The notes: generated by a model not told the origin, from the sequence alone. A stretch of DNA of 64,000 nt from Paenibacillus sonchi (GCF_016772475.1 NZ_CP068595.1:7378001-7442000), one strand, 5' to 3'; positions 55,648-64,000 are shown, counted from the stretch's first letter. Made by a program: numbers and translations.

Positions 55648-56757
55648 TTATGCGTCAAGAAGTTCCATACCTACATCGGAAACCGTATCATTCACGGCAC
55701 TCCACAGCCAATCCCGCAGGCTGATGCCGCCTTTGACTGGACGGGAAAATTCGGGATCGTGGATCAGCGTATGCATTGTCCCCATTAACTCTGGTTGTAA
55801 ATTCTCAGTCGGGTTCTCGAACAGAAAAAAACTAATGCCGGGGATCTCATTCTTCAGCGTATCAACCATCTCTTTGAGATCCTTCTGGAATTTCAGGCAG
55901 TGTTCCCTCGTAATTTCCATAGTGCCACGATCAATATAGTGTTGATACATTGCGAAAGCACTATCTCTAATGGAATTAACATATAGATACCGTACACCAT
56001 CCCCCTTCTCGGCATAGAGGGCGCGCAGCCAATCAAGAGTAATATTTGGACCCTGAAGCTGCTTCCAAATTTTTTCGTTCGACTGCCAGACATTTTGGGC
56101 TATTGTATTCCATTGGTCATAAAGAAGCAAAGCACTGTCAGGGCAGACAGTTACATCACGGCAATTAGGAAAATAACTCATGACGTCTGAGGCCAGAGCT
56201 GAAGCACCGAAGGCGCCCCCGCTTGTGCCGGTAATTAGCAGTTTTGCTGGTGTTGAAAGATGCTTTACTGCTTGCTCCATAAGCCCGCTGTAATTGGTGT
56301 AGCCATGATGATGCAGCACAGCTGGAGATCCGTCCGGTGCTGTATAGTGATAATCGCCATTTCCCACATGAAAATCACCTGTAGCATAGCTGACAAAGAT
56401 GCAGCTCCAGTTCCGGAAAGGATTCTCCGGCGCATCATCAAATATTCCCCGGTCAAATGCCGCATCGTTAAACGGTAATGAATTCTCGTCAAAATAAAAA
56501 TTCTCACCCGGTACACTTAGCCGTGTTGGCCGCGCTGCCGTATATGCATTAAGTGATACGCCTCCACCTAGGAAGAACACAATGAGGCCTGACTCTGTTC
56601 CTTTTCTCAGATATCCCCAGTAAGGAGATCCTCCTGCACAAGTAGCTCCTGGAACCGGGACTCTATACCACTTTCCTGGATCTGGTACACCCTCCAATAC
56701 TGGTAACTGATGCTCTTGCAGATACTTTTTATATGCTTCAATATTATTATCCAACAT
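55648..56757 (-). CDS. Pectinacetylesterase-like hydrolase (paralogue 3)
   Basis: This 369-residue protein starts at ATG 56757 (AAAGGAGC, 7 bp spacing); the frame extends ten codons further without a site. The landmarks are as in the other paralogues: FFLGGGVSLNAYTAARP, VSYATGDFHVGNGDYHY, HHHGYTNYSG, ITGTSGGAFGASAL. It is closer to paralogue 1 (32430) than to paralogue 2. The Cys-Cys after the elbow is reduced to one Cys here (CRDVTVCPDS). It is cytoplasmic and is followed after 38 bp by GH3. Confidence 0.8.
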   Translation of the reverse strand: MLDNNIEAYKKYLQEHQLPVLEGVPDPGKWYRVPVPGATCAGGSPYWGYLRKGTESGLIVFFLGGGVSLNAYTAARPTRLSVPGENFYFDENSLPFNDAAFDRGIFDDAPENPFRNWSCIFVSYATGDFHVGNGDYHYTAPDGSPAVLHHHGYTNYSGLMEQAVKHLSTPAKLLITGTSGGAFGASALASDVMSYFPNCRDVTVCPDSALLLYDQWNTIAQNVWQSNEKIWKQLQGPNITLDWLRALYAEKGDGVRYLYVNSIRDSAFAMYQHYIDRGTMEITREHCLKFQKDLKEMVDTLKNEIPGISFFLFENPTENLQPELMGTMHTLIHDPEFSRPVKGGISLRDWLWSAVNDTVSDVGMELLDA

Positions 56758-56861
56758 AAGCTTCGCTCCTTTAAAGTTATTCTCCAATACAAAAAAGCGT
56801 GTTCATAATTGGCTCTAAAATAGAGTTAGTCATTCCGCTCTAACTACACTCTCACTTTTCC

Positions 56862-56922
56862 TGATAACGCTCCCATCCATACAAATACTTTCCAATAATG
56901 GAATCCAAACATGCATTTTGAA
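56862..56922 (-). promoter_or_regulatory. Degenerate promoter module between two esterase genes
   Basis: GCATGTTTGGATTCCATTAT on the minus strand matches the upstream half of the module at 37184. No TATAAT follows at the proper distance, so it is partial or inactive. Confidence 0.35.
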
Positions 56923-58080
56923 TCAAAGCTCGCGAATCGCTTTGACGATTTCGACGGCGCAATCCTCACTCTGTGGAACAATGCCGAATGTACTGTTGCC
57001 AACACTGCTATGGGTCTGACCTTTATAACGGATAATCCGCACAGGAACATTCGCCTTGGCCAGCTGGCTGCCATAAAATTCACCTTGAAGGCGAAGTGCG
57101 TCAAATTCGCTGGTGATGATCAGAGCCGGCGGCAGGCCCGTAAAATTTCCTGCCAGCATGGGTGACGCATACGGATCTGATGGATCGGCATCTCCCAGAT
57201 AACCAGCTATCATGATATCCATATGCGGATCATGTTGGGGGTCCTTAATCTCAGGGACGAACCTTTGTGTCTCAGGTGCAACAGTAAATTGAGACGGATC
57301 CCATGTATAGCCAGCGGCGGTTCCATCCTTTGCTAAAAGAACTGCAGGAACCATCGGAATTTGCAATGCAATCAAGGGAAGACCTTCGTCCCGGGCCCGG
57401 AGCGCGAGTGCAGTGGTATAATTGCCGCCCGCACTTCCGCCTCCTACAGCGATCCTGTTCTTATCAACACCATAAACTTCTGAATGTTCGTGAATGTGCT
57501 TCAAGACGTTATAGCAATCATTCAGGCCATTTGGATACTGGAACTCCGGTGACAGGGAATAATCAATATCAAATACTACTGCATCCGCTTTTTCGGCAAT
57601 GTATCTCAAGAAATTATCGTTCCCTCTGGGATGGCCCGCAAACCAGCCTCCGCCGTGAATATGAATGAAGGAGGGGCGCAATCCGCTTTCATCACCAGGT
57701 ACATTGTAACGCCAGAGTCCTACCCGGTTTCCGTGAAGCATCAGCTCCTCCAGTTGTACGTCGATATCGCGTTCAAATAACTCTTCCTTGAAAGTAGAAT
57801 CAGAAGCCGAACCTTCCATCACATTACGAAGGGCAACCAAAAATTGCTCTGGACTCATTTGGCTCATCATTGCATCCAGTGTTGCGTTTGTGTTCTCTGT
57901 AATAGCTCCATCAGCCCGGGTAAGTGCTGCCGGATTAATGGTTTCAATTACCCATGGATCCATATAACCCTCCCGCTCTTCGCCGGGAATCTTTTTGACC
58001 TGGATAGTAACTCCGTTTAACTCAACAGTTTCATAATTATCCTGCAAGTGTTTAAGATCCGATTCATCATATTTCCTCAT
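56923..58080 (-). CDS. HSL-family alpha/beta hydrolase (esterase)
   Basis: This 385-residue cytoplasmic esterase of the hormone-sensitive-lipase group has oxyanion motif HIHGGGWFAGHPRG, nucleophile elbow VGGGSAGGNYTTAL near 215, acid region ITSEFDALRLQGEFY and a late His in GQTHSSVG. The N-terminal cap of about 130 residues fits the family. The start follows AGGGAGGATAGTT, 29 bp after the carboxylesterase. It probably removes short acyl groups. Confidence 0.9.
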   Translation of the reverse strand: MRKYDESDLKHLQDNYETVELNGVTIQVKKIPGEEREGYMDPWVIETINPAALTRADGAITENTNATLDAMMSQMSPEQFLVALRNVMEGSASDSTFKEELFERDIDVQLEELMLHGNRVGLWRYNVPGDESGLRPSFIHIHGGGWFAGHPRGNDNFLRYIAEKADAVVFDIDYSLSPEFQYPNGLNDCYNVLKHIHEHSEVYGVDKNRIAVGGGSAGGNYTTALALRARDEGLPLIALQIPMVPAVLLAKDGTAAGYTWDPSQFTVAPETQRFVPEIKDPQHDPHMDIMIAGYLGDADPSDPYASPMLAGNFTGLPPALIITSEFDALRLQGEFYGSQLAKANVPVRIIRYKGQTHSSVGNSTFGIVPQSEDCAVEIVKAIREL

Positions 58081-58109
58081 AACTATCCTCCCTAAATAAT
58101 ATTGTCTAC

Positions 58110-59711
58110 TTAAAAGAGTGCCAGAATATCGTGAATAGTTTTAAAGGGATCATATTTCCAGGTACATTTCTCGTCAAATAACATTGTTTTCTTATCTTCC
58201 ACGGTGAATTCAGGCCAATCCAGCTCATCCGTTTCCGGAGAACCGGTCCGGACAAAAGAAGCAAAGGAATGCGCCAAGAGCCGTGAAAGCTTCTCAGCTT
58301 CTTCATGATAAACAGCACGAAAAATCAATGGTAATTCAGCTGTATGCCACGCACAAGCCAAACCTTCCATGCCAGGTATCGGAGTATCATAGGTCGTCAT
58401 ATAATGCCATACCGGCGCAGTCTTTTGCCCTGCTTTTGCAATGGCCGATTTATAGGCTCCCCCTCCTAGAAAATGACGCATGGAAACAATTTGCACTAAA
58501 ATCTGCCATGGACGTTTTTGGTCGTTGCACGCATTCCGGAAGGTCTGGATTAGCGTGTCTACATTACTTTCTGACAGGCCTTTTAAGGATTGCACCTCCG
58601 CAAATTCTTGATTAAGCAGTTCTGTTCTTGCATCTTCCCAAGTCATCTTCGGATTCTTTAATAAGTCCATATGCAGTTCTTCCTCTGAAGCACCTACCAG
58701 AAGCGGCACCTCTGCTGAAACAGCATAGGCTTTATACTCACGTTCAACATTAAATGGAATATGTACCCCATCCGGTGTTGGATAAAAAGGAGTAGTGTCT
58801 TCCTGTATCAACCTTAACCCTCGAAGACTATCCGTTATCGTTTCTGCAGGTAATTCCAGAAGCTTTCTCCAGTCCTCTTTTGCAATCCCCAATTGTTCCA
58901 AAACTTTCAAGGTTTCTGCCGTCCCTTGTTCTTTTGTTTTGGCTCCGATCGGAATGGATCCGCTAATATTAATTGCTTTTGAAAACAGGCCTTTTGCAGC
59001 AGGCATCGCCATCAGGTGTCCGATTTTTATTCCGCCGCCGGATTCACCAATTAAAGTAACATTAGCTGGATCACCGCCAAACTTTTGAACATTGTTCTTG
59101 ACCCACTGCAGAGCCATAACCAGGTCTAACTGCCCTACAAGTCCAGAATTAGCGTATGCCTCATCAAACTCTCCAAGATACAGTCCGCCAAAAATATTTA
59201 ATCTATGATTAACGGTCACAATCACTACGTCTTCTTCATCCACCAACGAATCACAAATGGCTGCGGTTACTGCACCCGAGCCGGATGTATAACCACCGCC
59301 ATGAATATAAACCATGACCGGCCGTTTTTTCTCATCAACTCCAGGAGTTACCACGTTCAGTACTAAGCAATTCTCATCGCAATATTCTTTACTCTTGTCA
59401 AATGGAATACCTCCGGTAAAATGATTCCCATAATCCAGCAGTATTTTTCTCACTGGTTCCGGTACTCCTTCAAGTGACCCCTGCTCTTGCATTGCAATAG
59501 GACCGTAACGCGTGCAATCCCATATACCGTCCCATTGAAGAGCGGGACGGGGCTCTTTGAAGCGGTATTCTCCATCGCAGTTGTCACCATAGGGAATCCC
59601 TAAAAAAACACCATTCCCATTCCGATTAAACCCTTTGATTTTCCCGGTATTAATCTCTACAACCGGATTAGCTTCCTTAACCAGTGACCACCCTTTTTCT
59701 CCATATTTCAT
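58110..59711 (-). CDS. Type-B carboxylesterase
   Basis: This 533-residue protein has the family signatures TGKIKGFNRNGNGVFLGIPYG, VMVYIHGGGYTSGSG and nucleophile elbow LIGESGGGIKIG near 228. The acid region is near residue 335 (SEEELHMD), and the catalytic His near 438 (LACAWHTAELPLIF). It has no signal peptide. It is the first gene of a cluster behind promoter module 59837. The family cleaves diverse carboxyl esters; acylated glycosides are likely here from the context. The start follows GGGAGAGTTGCTTCT. Confidence 0.92.
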   Translation of the reverse strand: MKYGEKGWSLVKEANPVVEINTGKIKGFNRNGNGVFLGIPYGDNCDGEYRFKEPRPALQWDGIWDCTRYGPIAMQEQGSLEGVPEPVRKILLDYGNHFTGGIPFDKSKEYCDENCLVLNVVTPGVDEKKRPVMVYIHGGGYTSGSGAVTAAICDSLVDEEDVVIVTVNHRLNIFGGLYLGEFDEAYANSGLVGQLDLVMALQWVKNNVQKFGGDPANVTLIGESGGGIKIGHLMAMPAAKGLFSKAINISGSIPIGAKTKEQGTAETLKVLEQLGIAKEDWRKLLELPAETITDSLRGLRLIQEDTTPFYPTPDGVHIPFNVEREYKAYAVSAEVPLLVGASEEELHMDLLKNPKMTWEDARTELLNQEFAEVQSLKGLSESNVDTLIQTFRNACNDQKRPWQILVQIVSMRHFLGGGAYKSAIAKAGQKTAPVWHYMTTYDTPIPGMEGLACAWHTAELPLIFRAVYHEEAEKLSRLLAHSFASFVRTGSPETDELDWPEFTVEDKKTMLFDEKCTWKYDPFKTIHDILALF

Positions 59712-59836
59712 AGAAGCAACTCTCCCAATCCTAATCCAGCACTTTGGATGAAGTTCTTATTTCCTAACATTTTATATCTTTCACTTTTTTCGTAAACCAT
59801 CCTACTGCTCCCCTCATTTTCATCGGTCACAATATA

Positions 59837-59897
59837 ATTATAGGTCCGGGTATTTAGCGGTTGATATAGAGGAATATAAACATACATATCTCGTTAT
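59837..59897 (-). promoter_or_regulatory. Promoter module before the carboxylesterase cluster
   Basis: On the minus strand GAGATATGTATGTTTA, ATTCC and TCTATATCA are followed after 19 bp by TATAAT (59837-59842), with GGACC just before the -10, as in two other copies. Confidence 0.73.
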
Positions 59898-59919
59898 TAA
59901 GTTGTCGGTACACAATTAT

Positions 59920-59953
59920 AAAAAAAGCTGACGCCATTGTACTTCGCGTCAGC
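59920..59953 (-). terminator. Terminator of the tannase gene
   Basis: Arms GCTGACGC and GCGTCAGC (8 bp, 11-base loop) are followed on the minus strand by seven Ts, 55 bp after the stop. Confidence 0.85.
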
Positions 59954-60008
59954 AAAGCTAGTATCTTTGCCTGTATGATAAATTATCTCATTTAACTGAG
60001 TTGTACCA

Positions 60009-61559
60009 TCAAGCCAGGTACTCGGGAGCAGGTTTTGGAAAATCCCCAAAGATCCGTTTCTCTTTCCTATAATTTTCCGGATTATTCGGATCTCCCGATT
60101 CATATACCGCTTGGTTCGGATAGGCGTATACAGGCCTTTCATATTCGTATTCGTCTAATAAAAAACCATTCAGCAAAGAGCTATTTTTAAAGGCAACAGG
60201 AAGTAGCCGTTCTGGAGCAATCCCCTCTTCTACCCATAAGGAAAGTGCGGTAAGCGCGTCATGCTCTCTATCCTTGGGCGTTGCCCGGAATCCGATTCCA
60301 ATGTCCTGAACGCCTGGACCATCGAAGACATGAGCAAGCCCCGGGATGATGAAATACCGAAAGAACGATTGCGTATTCTCTAGACCGTTCTGTGCTTCGA
60401 TCACCCGCTCATAGTATTGTAGGGAGTCCGTGTACGGAATAATCGGGTCGGCCGTGCCGTGCAGCATGATGATTTTTCCGCCGGCGTTCTTAAAATCCTG
60501 CAATTCTGTGCTATTTGCATTAAGAATCGGGGCCAACTGTTCGTCAACGAAATCTACATCATGATTAAAATCAAACTTCGTGAAGTCAAAGTCTTTGCCG
60601 AAAATCCAGCGGAATAGATAAAGAAAACCTTTAGCAAACTCATCCTTATTGCTTTGAGCGGAAAGCCCCAAAGGAAAACGCTCGCTGCCATGTACATTAA
60701 CCGGAGCAAAAATCCGTTCTCCTGTTACTGGGTTTACAGGACCGTTATAGATGATTTCCAATGCACGGATCTGTGTATCATTCAACAGTTTACCGTCTTT
60801 AAAAATATTCGTATTAACGGTTATCTGATCTGGCTGTGCCATAAAATGGTCTCCAGGGATGCATCCGCCTTCGGCGCCGTAATGCGCAAGGATCTGCTCC
60901 GTAACGGTTGCAGCCTGTTGTTCGTCAAACCCGGCATCCGGATCCTGGGTTAAGGCCAGCCAATTCCATATGAAAGCAATGTGTAAATGCGTACGATTAT
61001 TGGCTGGTGCCGTTGCCAGAATCCCATTGTAATCTTCCGGATACCGTTGTGCCTCCATAAGGCCTTGCTGACCACCAGTGGAGCCTCCTGTAAAATAAGA
61101 AAATTTAGGCGCTCTACCATAAAACGCTTTAATAATTTCCTTTGCAACGACTGTCATAAGGTGCGTTGCCCGATAACCGAAATCAACCCATCTTTCCGGC
61201 TTACCTATAAGCGTATCCGGGTCCGGGGAGGTCCCCATATCTGTATTGGCTGTAGCATATCCGCGACGGATTCCATTAATCAAAGAAAATCGGTCTATGG
61301 TACCTGCGTGGCCCCCGTTTCCAGTCCCCAGGAAGTTACTGTTCCAATCGGTGAGTGGCATCCATACTTCGATCAAAATATTCGATTCGCCTTCCGGGTT
61401 CAATCGAACGCAAACGCGACAGTACTCTGGAAGTGGTTGCAACGGCAAGTTAAGACCGAAATCCGGCACACCAGCTTGCACAAATTCGAATTTTGTAATT
61501 TCTCCATTTTTAATTATCAGGGATTCCAGTTTCCCTCTTGCTTCGTGTTCAATTAACAT
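60009..61559 (-). CDS. Tannase/feruloyl-esterase family protein
   Basis: This 516-residue protein of the tannase family (PF07519) has ILIEVWMPLTDWNSNFLGTG, elbow FTGGSTGGQQGLMEAQRYP (nucleophile Ser) near 165, and ALEIIYNGPVNPVTGER. The C-terminal acid and His regions are MLHGTADPIIPYTD and IPGLAHVFDGPG. The family hydrolyses phenolic esters such as galloyl or feruloyl groups. There is no signal peptide, so it would act on imported phenolic esters. The start follows AGAGGGGGCATAGAC. Its promoter is probably the module at 61782, inherited from a deleted binding-protein gene. Confidence 0.88.
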   Translation of the reverse strand: MLIEHEARGKLESLIIKNGEITKFEFVQAGVPDFGLNLPLQPLPEYCRVCVRLNPEGESNILIEVWMPLTDWNSNFLGTGNGGHAGTIDRFSLINGIRRGYATANTDMGTSPDPDTLIGKPERWVDFGYRATHLMTVVAKEIIKAFYGRAPKFSYFTGGSTGGQQGLMEAQRYPEDYNGILATAPANNRTHLHIAFIWNWLALTQDPDAGFDEQQAATVTEQILAHYGAEGGCIPGDHFMAQPDQITVNTNIFKDGKLLNDTQIRALEIIYNGPVNPVTGERIFAPVNVHGSERFPLGLSAQSNKDEFAKGFLYLFRWIFGKDFDFTKFDFNHDVDFVDEQLAPILNANSTELQDFKNAGGKIIMLHGTADPIIPYTDSLQYYERVIEAQNGLENTQSFFRYFIIPGLAHVFDGPGVQDIGIGFRATPKDREHDALTALSLWVEEGIAPERLLPVAFKNSSLLNGFLLDEYEYERPVYAYPNQAVYESGDPNNPENYRKEKRIFGDFPKPAPEYLA

Positions 61560-61631
61560 GTCTATGCCCCCTCTCGCTTTTTCAATCTAATTTTAAGAGC
61601 CTCTTCGCTCTTCTAATGACCTATCACAAAG

Positions 61632-61860
61632 AATGCTTGTTTTTAAGCAGTAGCTTATTTCTGGACGACAAGGTGGACGCTACCGGACCATGTAATGTTC
61701 CCTTTACACGCGAGGATTCTTTAGCAGTTTTGAGCATCCCAACAGAAAGAACAGCAGCTACCCATTTTTAATTACGCTTTCATTATAGAAATATATTATC
61801 AGCCATGAAATAACGGATAAGCAACATTCGATATCTCATTCCAAACAACCATTCAGATAG
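61632..61860 (-). pseudogene. Relic of a third LplA-type binding-protein gene with its promoter
   Basis: 61632-61712 matches the 3' part of copy 1 (around 30505-30590). 61724-61860 matches its 5' end and promoter (around 32030-32170). The internal 1.4 kb is missing. The promoter module is well kept (GAGATATCGAATGTTG, TTATTTCA, 18 bp, TATAAT at 61782-61787). Reading frame is lost. The scar sits right before the tannase gene, which it may now drive. Confidence 0.8.
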
Positions 61861-61943
61861 TGCTAGCTGCAACTCTTTTAATTTATATTCATTTGTGTTA
61901 TCTAATTTCTTGTCAATATAAACACGAAGTGATGTGAAAAAAC

Positions 61944-61976
61944 TCCCAATAAACTCAAAGCGAGTTCCTCGGGAGC
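61944..61976 (-). terminator. Terminator-like hairpin
   Basis: Arms CTCCC/GGGAG with inner ACTC/GAGT are followed on the minus strand by TTTTTTCAC. It could end the hydrolase transcript from 62165. The rest of 61977-62164 shows nothing. Confidence 0.45.
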
Positions 61977-62164
61977 CTTACTTTGGTTAACACCGTCACC
62001 TTATAGCGCCGGCTTGAAAGCTGTTATTAAATCATTTTCTTTTAGTTATGGAATAATTTAGGTGTACATCTAAGTCGAACCATTCCTATCTTTAATTAGG
62101 GGTCCCGGGTTCGGATATAGTGTTCGTCCAAACGAATCATCGACCACATTGTTTGGTTAATTAG

Positions 62165-63190
62165 TCATTTATTAAATATATTTTGGAGCAACTCAATTTT
62201 ATATTGTTCACCCGCTTCGGTATTTTCGATATCAACTACACTAACAGTCTTGCCGTTTTCATCCGTCTTGTCGACCGTATACCCATGTTTAGTATCGAAG
62301 TATTTAATATTCGTATAAATGCCCACTTTCTCCAAGATCTGTGCATATCGTTCCCCCTGCAAATGAAGCGGGTCTTGCTTCCCAAGGATAAAATAAGCAG
62401 GGGGAAGCTTCTTCAGTTCTTCCGCTGAAGCATGGGGGAGATAAAATTGGGTCATCAGCTGGTATATCAGGAGAGAAGGTTTTATGGAGCTGTCCAATTA
62501 AGCCAGTAAACATTCCTAAATCGTCTTCTTCGGGCCCAGCAAAGTCAAGAAAGGGCATTTCCAGGAGTTGCGCAGCAATTTTAATGTTTTCTCTTGAAAG
62601 GAGCAGCGCAGTACCAGCAGTAATATGTCCCCCAGCACTTCCCCCGCTAATGACAACATTCTCAGGTTGAACTTTCAAAGATTCTGCATTTTCCTGCAGC
62701 CATTTTATCGTATCAACCATTTCTTCTTGTTGATAAGGGAATGGCTCTGTTTGAAGCAGTTTGTAGTTAATATTGACAACGACGCAGTTAACTGAGTCTG
62801 CGACCTTTTTCATATATTCATCCACATCGATGGCGTCCAGACTGATCCATGCACCACCATGCGCATAGACAAACACCGGAAGATCTTCCGTGCGTCCTTC
62901 TGGTTCATACCAGATGGCCTCTACAGGGTTCTTTCCATCTCGTTCAATGACGATTCTCTTGCCTAAAGTATCCTTTGCATTCGCTTCTTTTCTGATCGTA
63001 ATAGCGTTTTGCTTTATTTTCATGACGCCAAACTTACTCACTTTCGTTCCACCTGCGGTATTAAACCAATCATACGCTAATACACCGATGCCTGCGATTG
63101 CAATAGACGCGATAAGGATAGCAACTCTGTAGCGCTTGAAAAAACTCTTTTTTCTGAAGCCTGTTCTGAAATCCCATTATTTTTACTCAT
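62165..63190 (-). pseudogene. Membrane-anchored alpha/beta hydrolase, two frameshifts
   Basis: Three frames join into a 341-residue protein from ATG 63190 (GAGAGGTT site). It starts MSKNNGISEQASEK, then has a single membrane helix (YRVAILIASIAIAGIGVLAY). The hydrolase part has oxyanion YAHGGAWISLD, elbow VISGGSAGGHITAG and C-terminal LPPAYFILGKQDPLHLQGE, with a late His in KHGY. The breaks are at the A6/T6 runs 63139-63153 (one base missing) and the G run 62434-62438 (one base extra). The net change is zero. The domain would face outward. It is the only esterase here outside the cytoplasm. Confidence 0.75.
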
Positions 63191-63489
63191 ATAATAACCT
63201 CTCTCATTTTGTAAATTGACGAAAACACTTTAGTTTGTTGTTCATTAACTACCGATTCAATCACTTTTGATTTTGTTCCTGAATAAATGCCAGCAACCTC
63301 TTCAATTAGACAATCCTCCTAACCCTTTTAATTTTTTTAAGGTGACTAAATAAGTGATATTTTGACTCCGTATCTTCGTTCTTTCATATACTATTAGTAG
63401 AAACTAAACTGAAAATAAACTGATGTAAAATAGTGCAATTGATTCACAGCTCATAAGTGTGTTTTTTCCTAAGTAAGATGCAATGCCTT

Positions 63490-63720
63490 TCTGAATCCAA
63501 GATTATTCAGGATTGGCAATTGCCTCATTCAAAAGTTGCTGTTTAAACGATCGGGCGTACCTATTCGCGGCTTCATGGAAGCAGCTGACTTGAGCCAACC
63601 TTGCCGTAAATCGAGTACTCTCCCCTAGTTGGAGTTACCAAACCGCAAATCATCTTGAGAATCGTGGTTACCCCGCTCCATTCTGCCCGACAAGGAATTC
63701 CGAACACGTTACTTGGAACC
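63490..63720 (-). pseudogene. Relic of an ABC transporter ATPase
   Basis: Broken minus-strand frames read FQVTCSEFLVGQNGAG (Walker A start), TILKMICGLVTPTRGEYSIYG after a lost Lys-Thr, and QQLLNEAIANPE where the Walker B approach would be. Signature and Walker B motifs are absent. It resembles the ATPases of lantibiotic or bacitracin exporters. The rest of 63191-63489 and 63721-63878 shows no gene. Confidence 0.5.
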
Positions 63721-63878
63721 CAGAATTCACTAAGAGCTTGGCAAAAATGCTGGTGTGTCTTTAAACGTGTATTAACCTGTAACGTAACGATTTGCTAGAA
63801 CCGAAGTGCAAAGTTAAAAAGTTTCATCTTCATTAGGTAGTATTGGTGCAGGAAAATTATATTTAAATCACTTTTCAT

Positions 63879-63928
63879 AAAATAAAATGCGAGCTCTGAA
63901 AGATGATCAGAAGCTCGCATTTTATTTT
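63879..63928. terminator. Bidirectional terminator near the right edge
   Basis: A 21-bp stem (AAAATAAAATGCGAGCT with its complement and CTGA/TCAG) has one bulged base and A/T runs at both ends. The gene it served is not visible. 63929-64000 shows nothing. Confidence 0.75.
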
Positions 63929-64000
63929 TGGTACAAGGTCGAATTAATATACAAATTTATTCTTATAGTTTAACCAGAATGTGAAATGTCATCAGTTAAA

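Noticed and set aside
63191..63480. Gene between the anchored hydrolase and the ATPase relic
   Set aside because: The stretch is AT-rich and no frame with a ribosome site or family motif was found.
1..64000. CRISPR array, tRNA, rRNA or prophage
   Set aside because: No regularly spaced direct repeats, cloverleaf-like sequence, rRNA segment or phage structural gene was recognised.

Overview
The window looks like chromosome of a Paenibacillus-like Firmicute. The grounds are YesM/YesN-type two-component systems with AraC-type response regulators, LplA/LplB/YtcP-type sugar ABC transporters, strong AGGAGG-type ribosome sites with many GTG and TTG starts, dense GH3 and esterase genes, and compact hairpin-plus-U-run terminators. 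No tRNA, rRNA, CRISPR array, prophage or intact insertion sequence was seen.

Layout. 1-3163: start of a sugar-binding lipoprotein (runs off the left edge) and a kinase/regulator pair. 3711-11026: small detoxification and redox units, each paired with its regulator: MerR + SDR, HxlR + flavin oxidoreductase, TetR + aldo/keto reductase, AraC + MFS exporter. 11155-12663: a deletion scar fusing half an FGGY sugar kinase to the end of a GH78 rhamnosidase. 12869-22901: a GH3 beta-glucosidase, an AraC regulator, and an isomerase-kinase-aldolase operon with a nearby zinc dehydrogenase, TetR and AraC. GH3 and the isomerase operon share a 17-bp upstream element. 23044-61860: a large glycan utilisation region, almost all on the minus strand. 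It holds two nearly identical copies of a permease/binding-protein operon, four more GH3 enzymes, one GH78, one GH43-like enzyme, three intact pectinacetylesterase-like genes, five other esterases, and one kinase and one regulator lying 7 kb apart. 61944-64000: a membrane-anchored hydrolase and relics.

How it works together (inference). The ABC systems import oligosaccharides or glycosides. None of the GH3, GH78, GH43 or esterase proteins in the main region has a signal peptide, so deacylation and glycoside cleavage would happen in the cytoplasm. A recurrent promoter module (about 65 bp, core TTTATATCA then 18-19 bp then TATAAT, with no good -35) lies before at least six of these operons and before one relic. 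It is probably the target of the AraC-type response regulator encoded at 37359-38969.

Two features dominate. First, seven otherwise intact genes carry eight small indels that break the frame, seven of them in homopolymer runs. That looks like systematic sequence error, although real decay is possible. Second, the region is full of relics (third binding protein, fourth pectinacetylesterase paralogue, type-B carboxylesterase start, IS630 transposase start, ABC ATPase), pointing to repeated duplication and loss. Four of the five GH3 enzymes have circularly permuted domain order.
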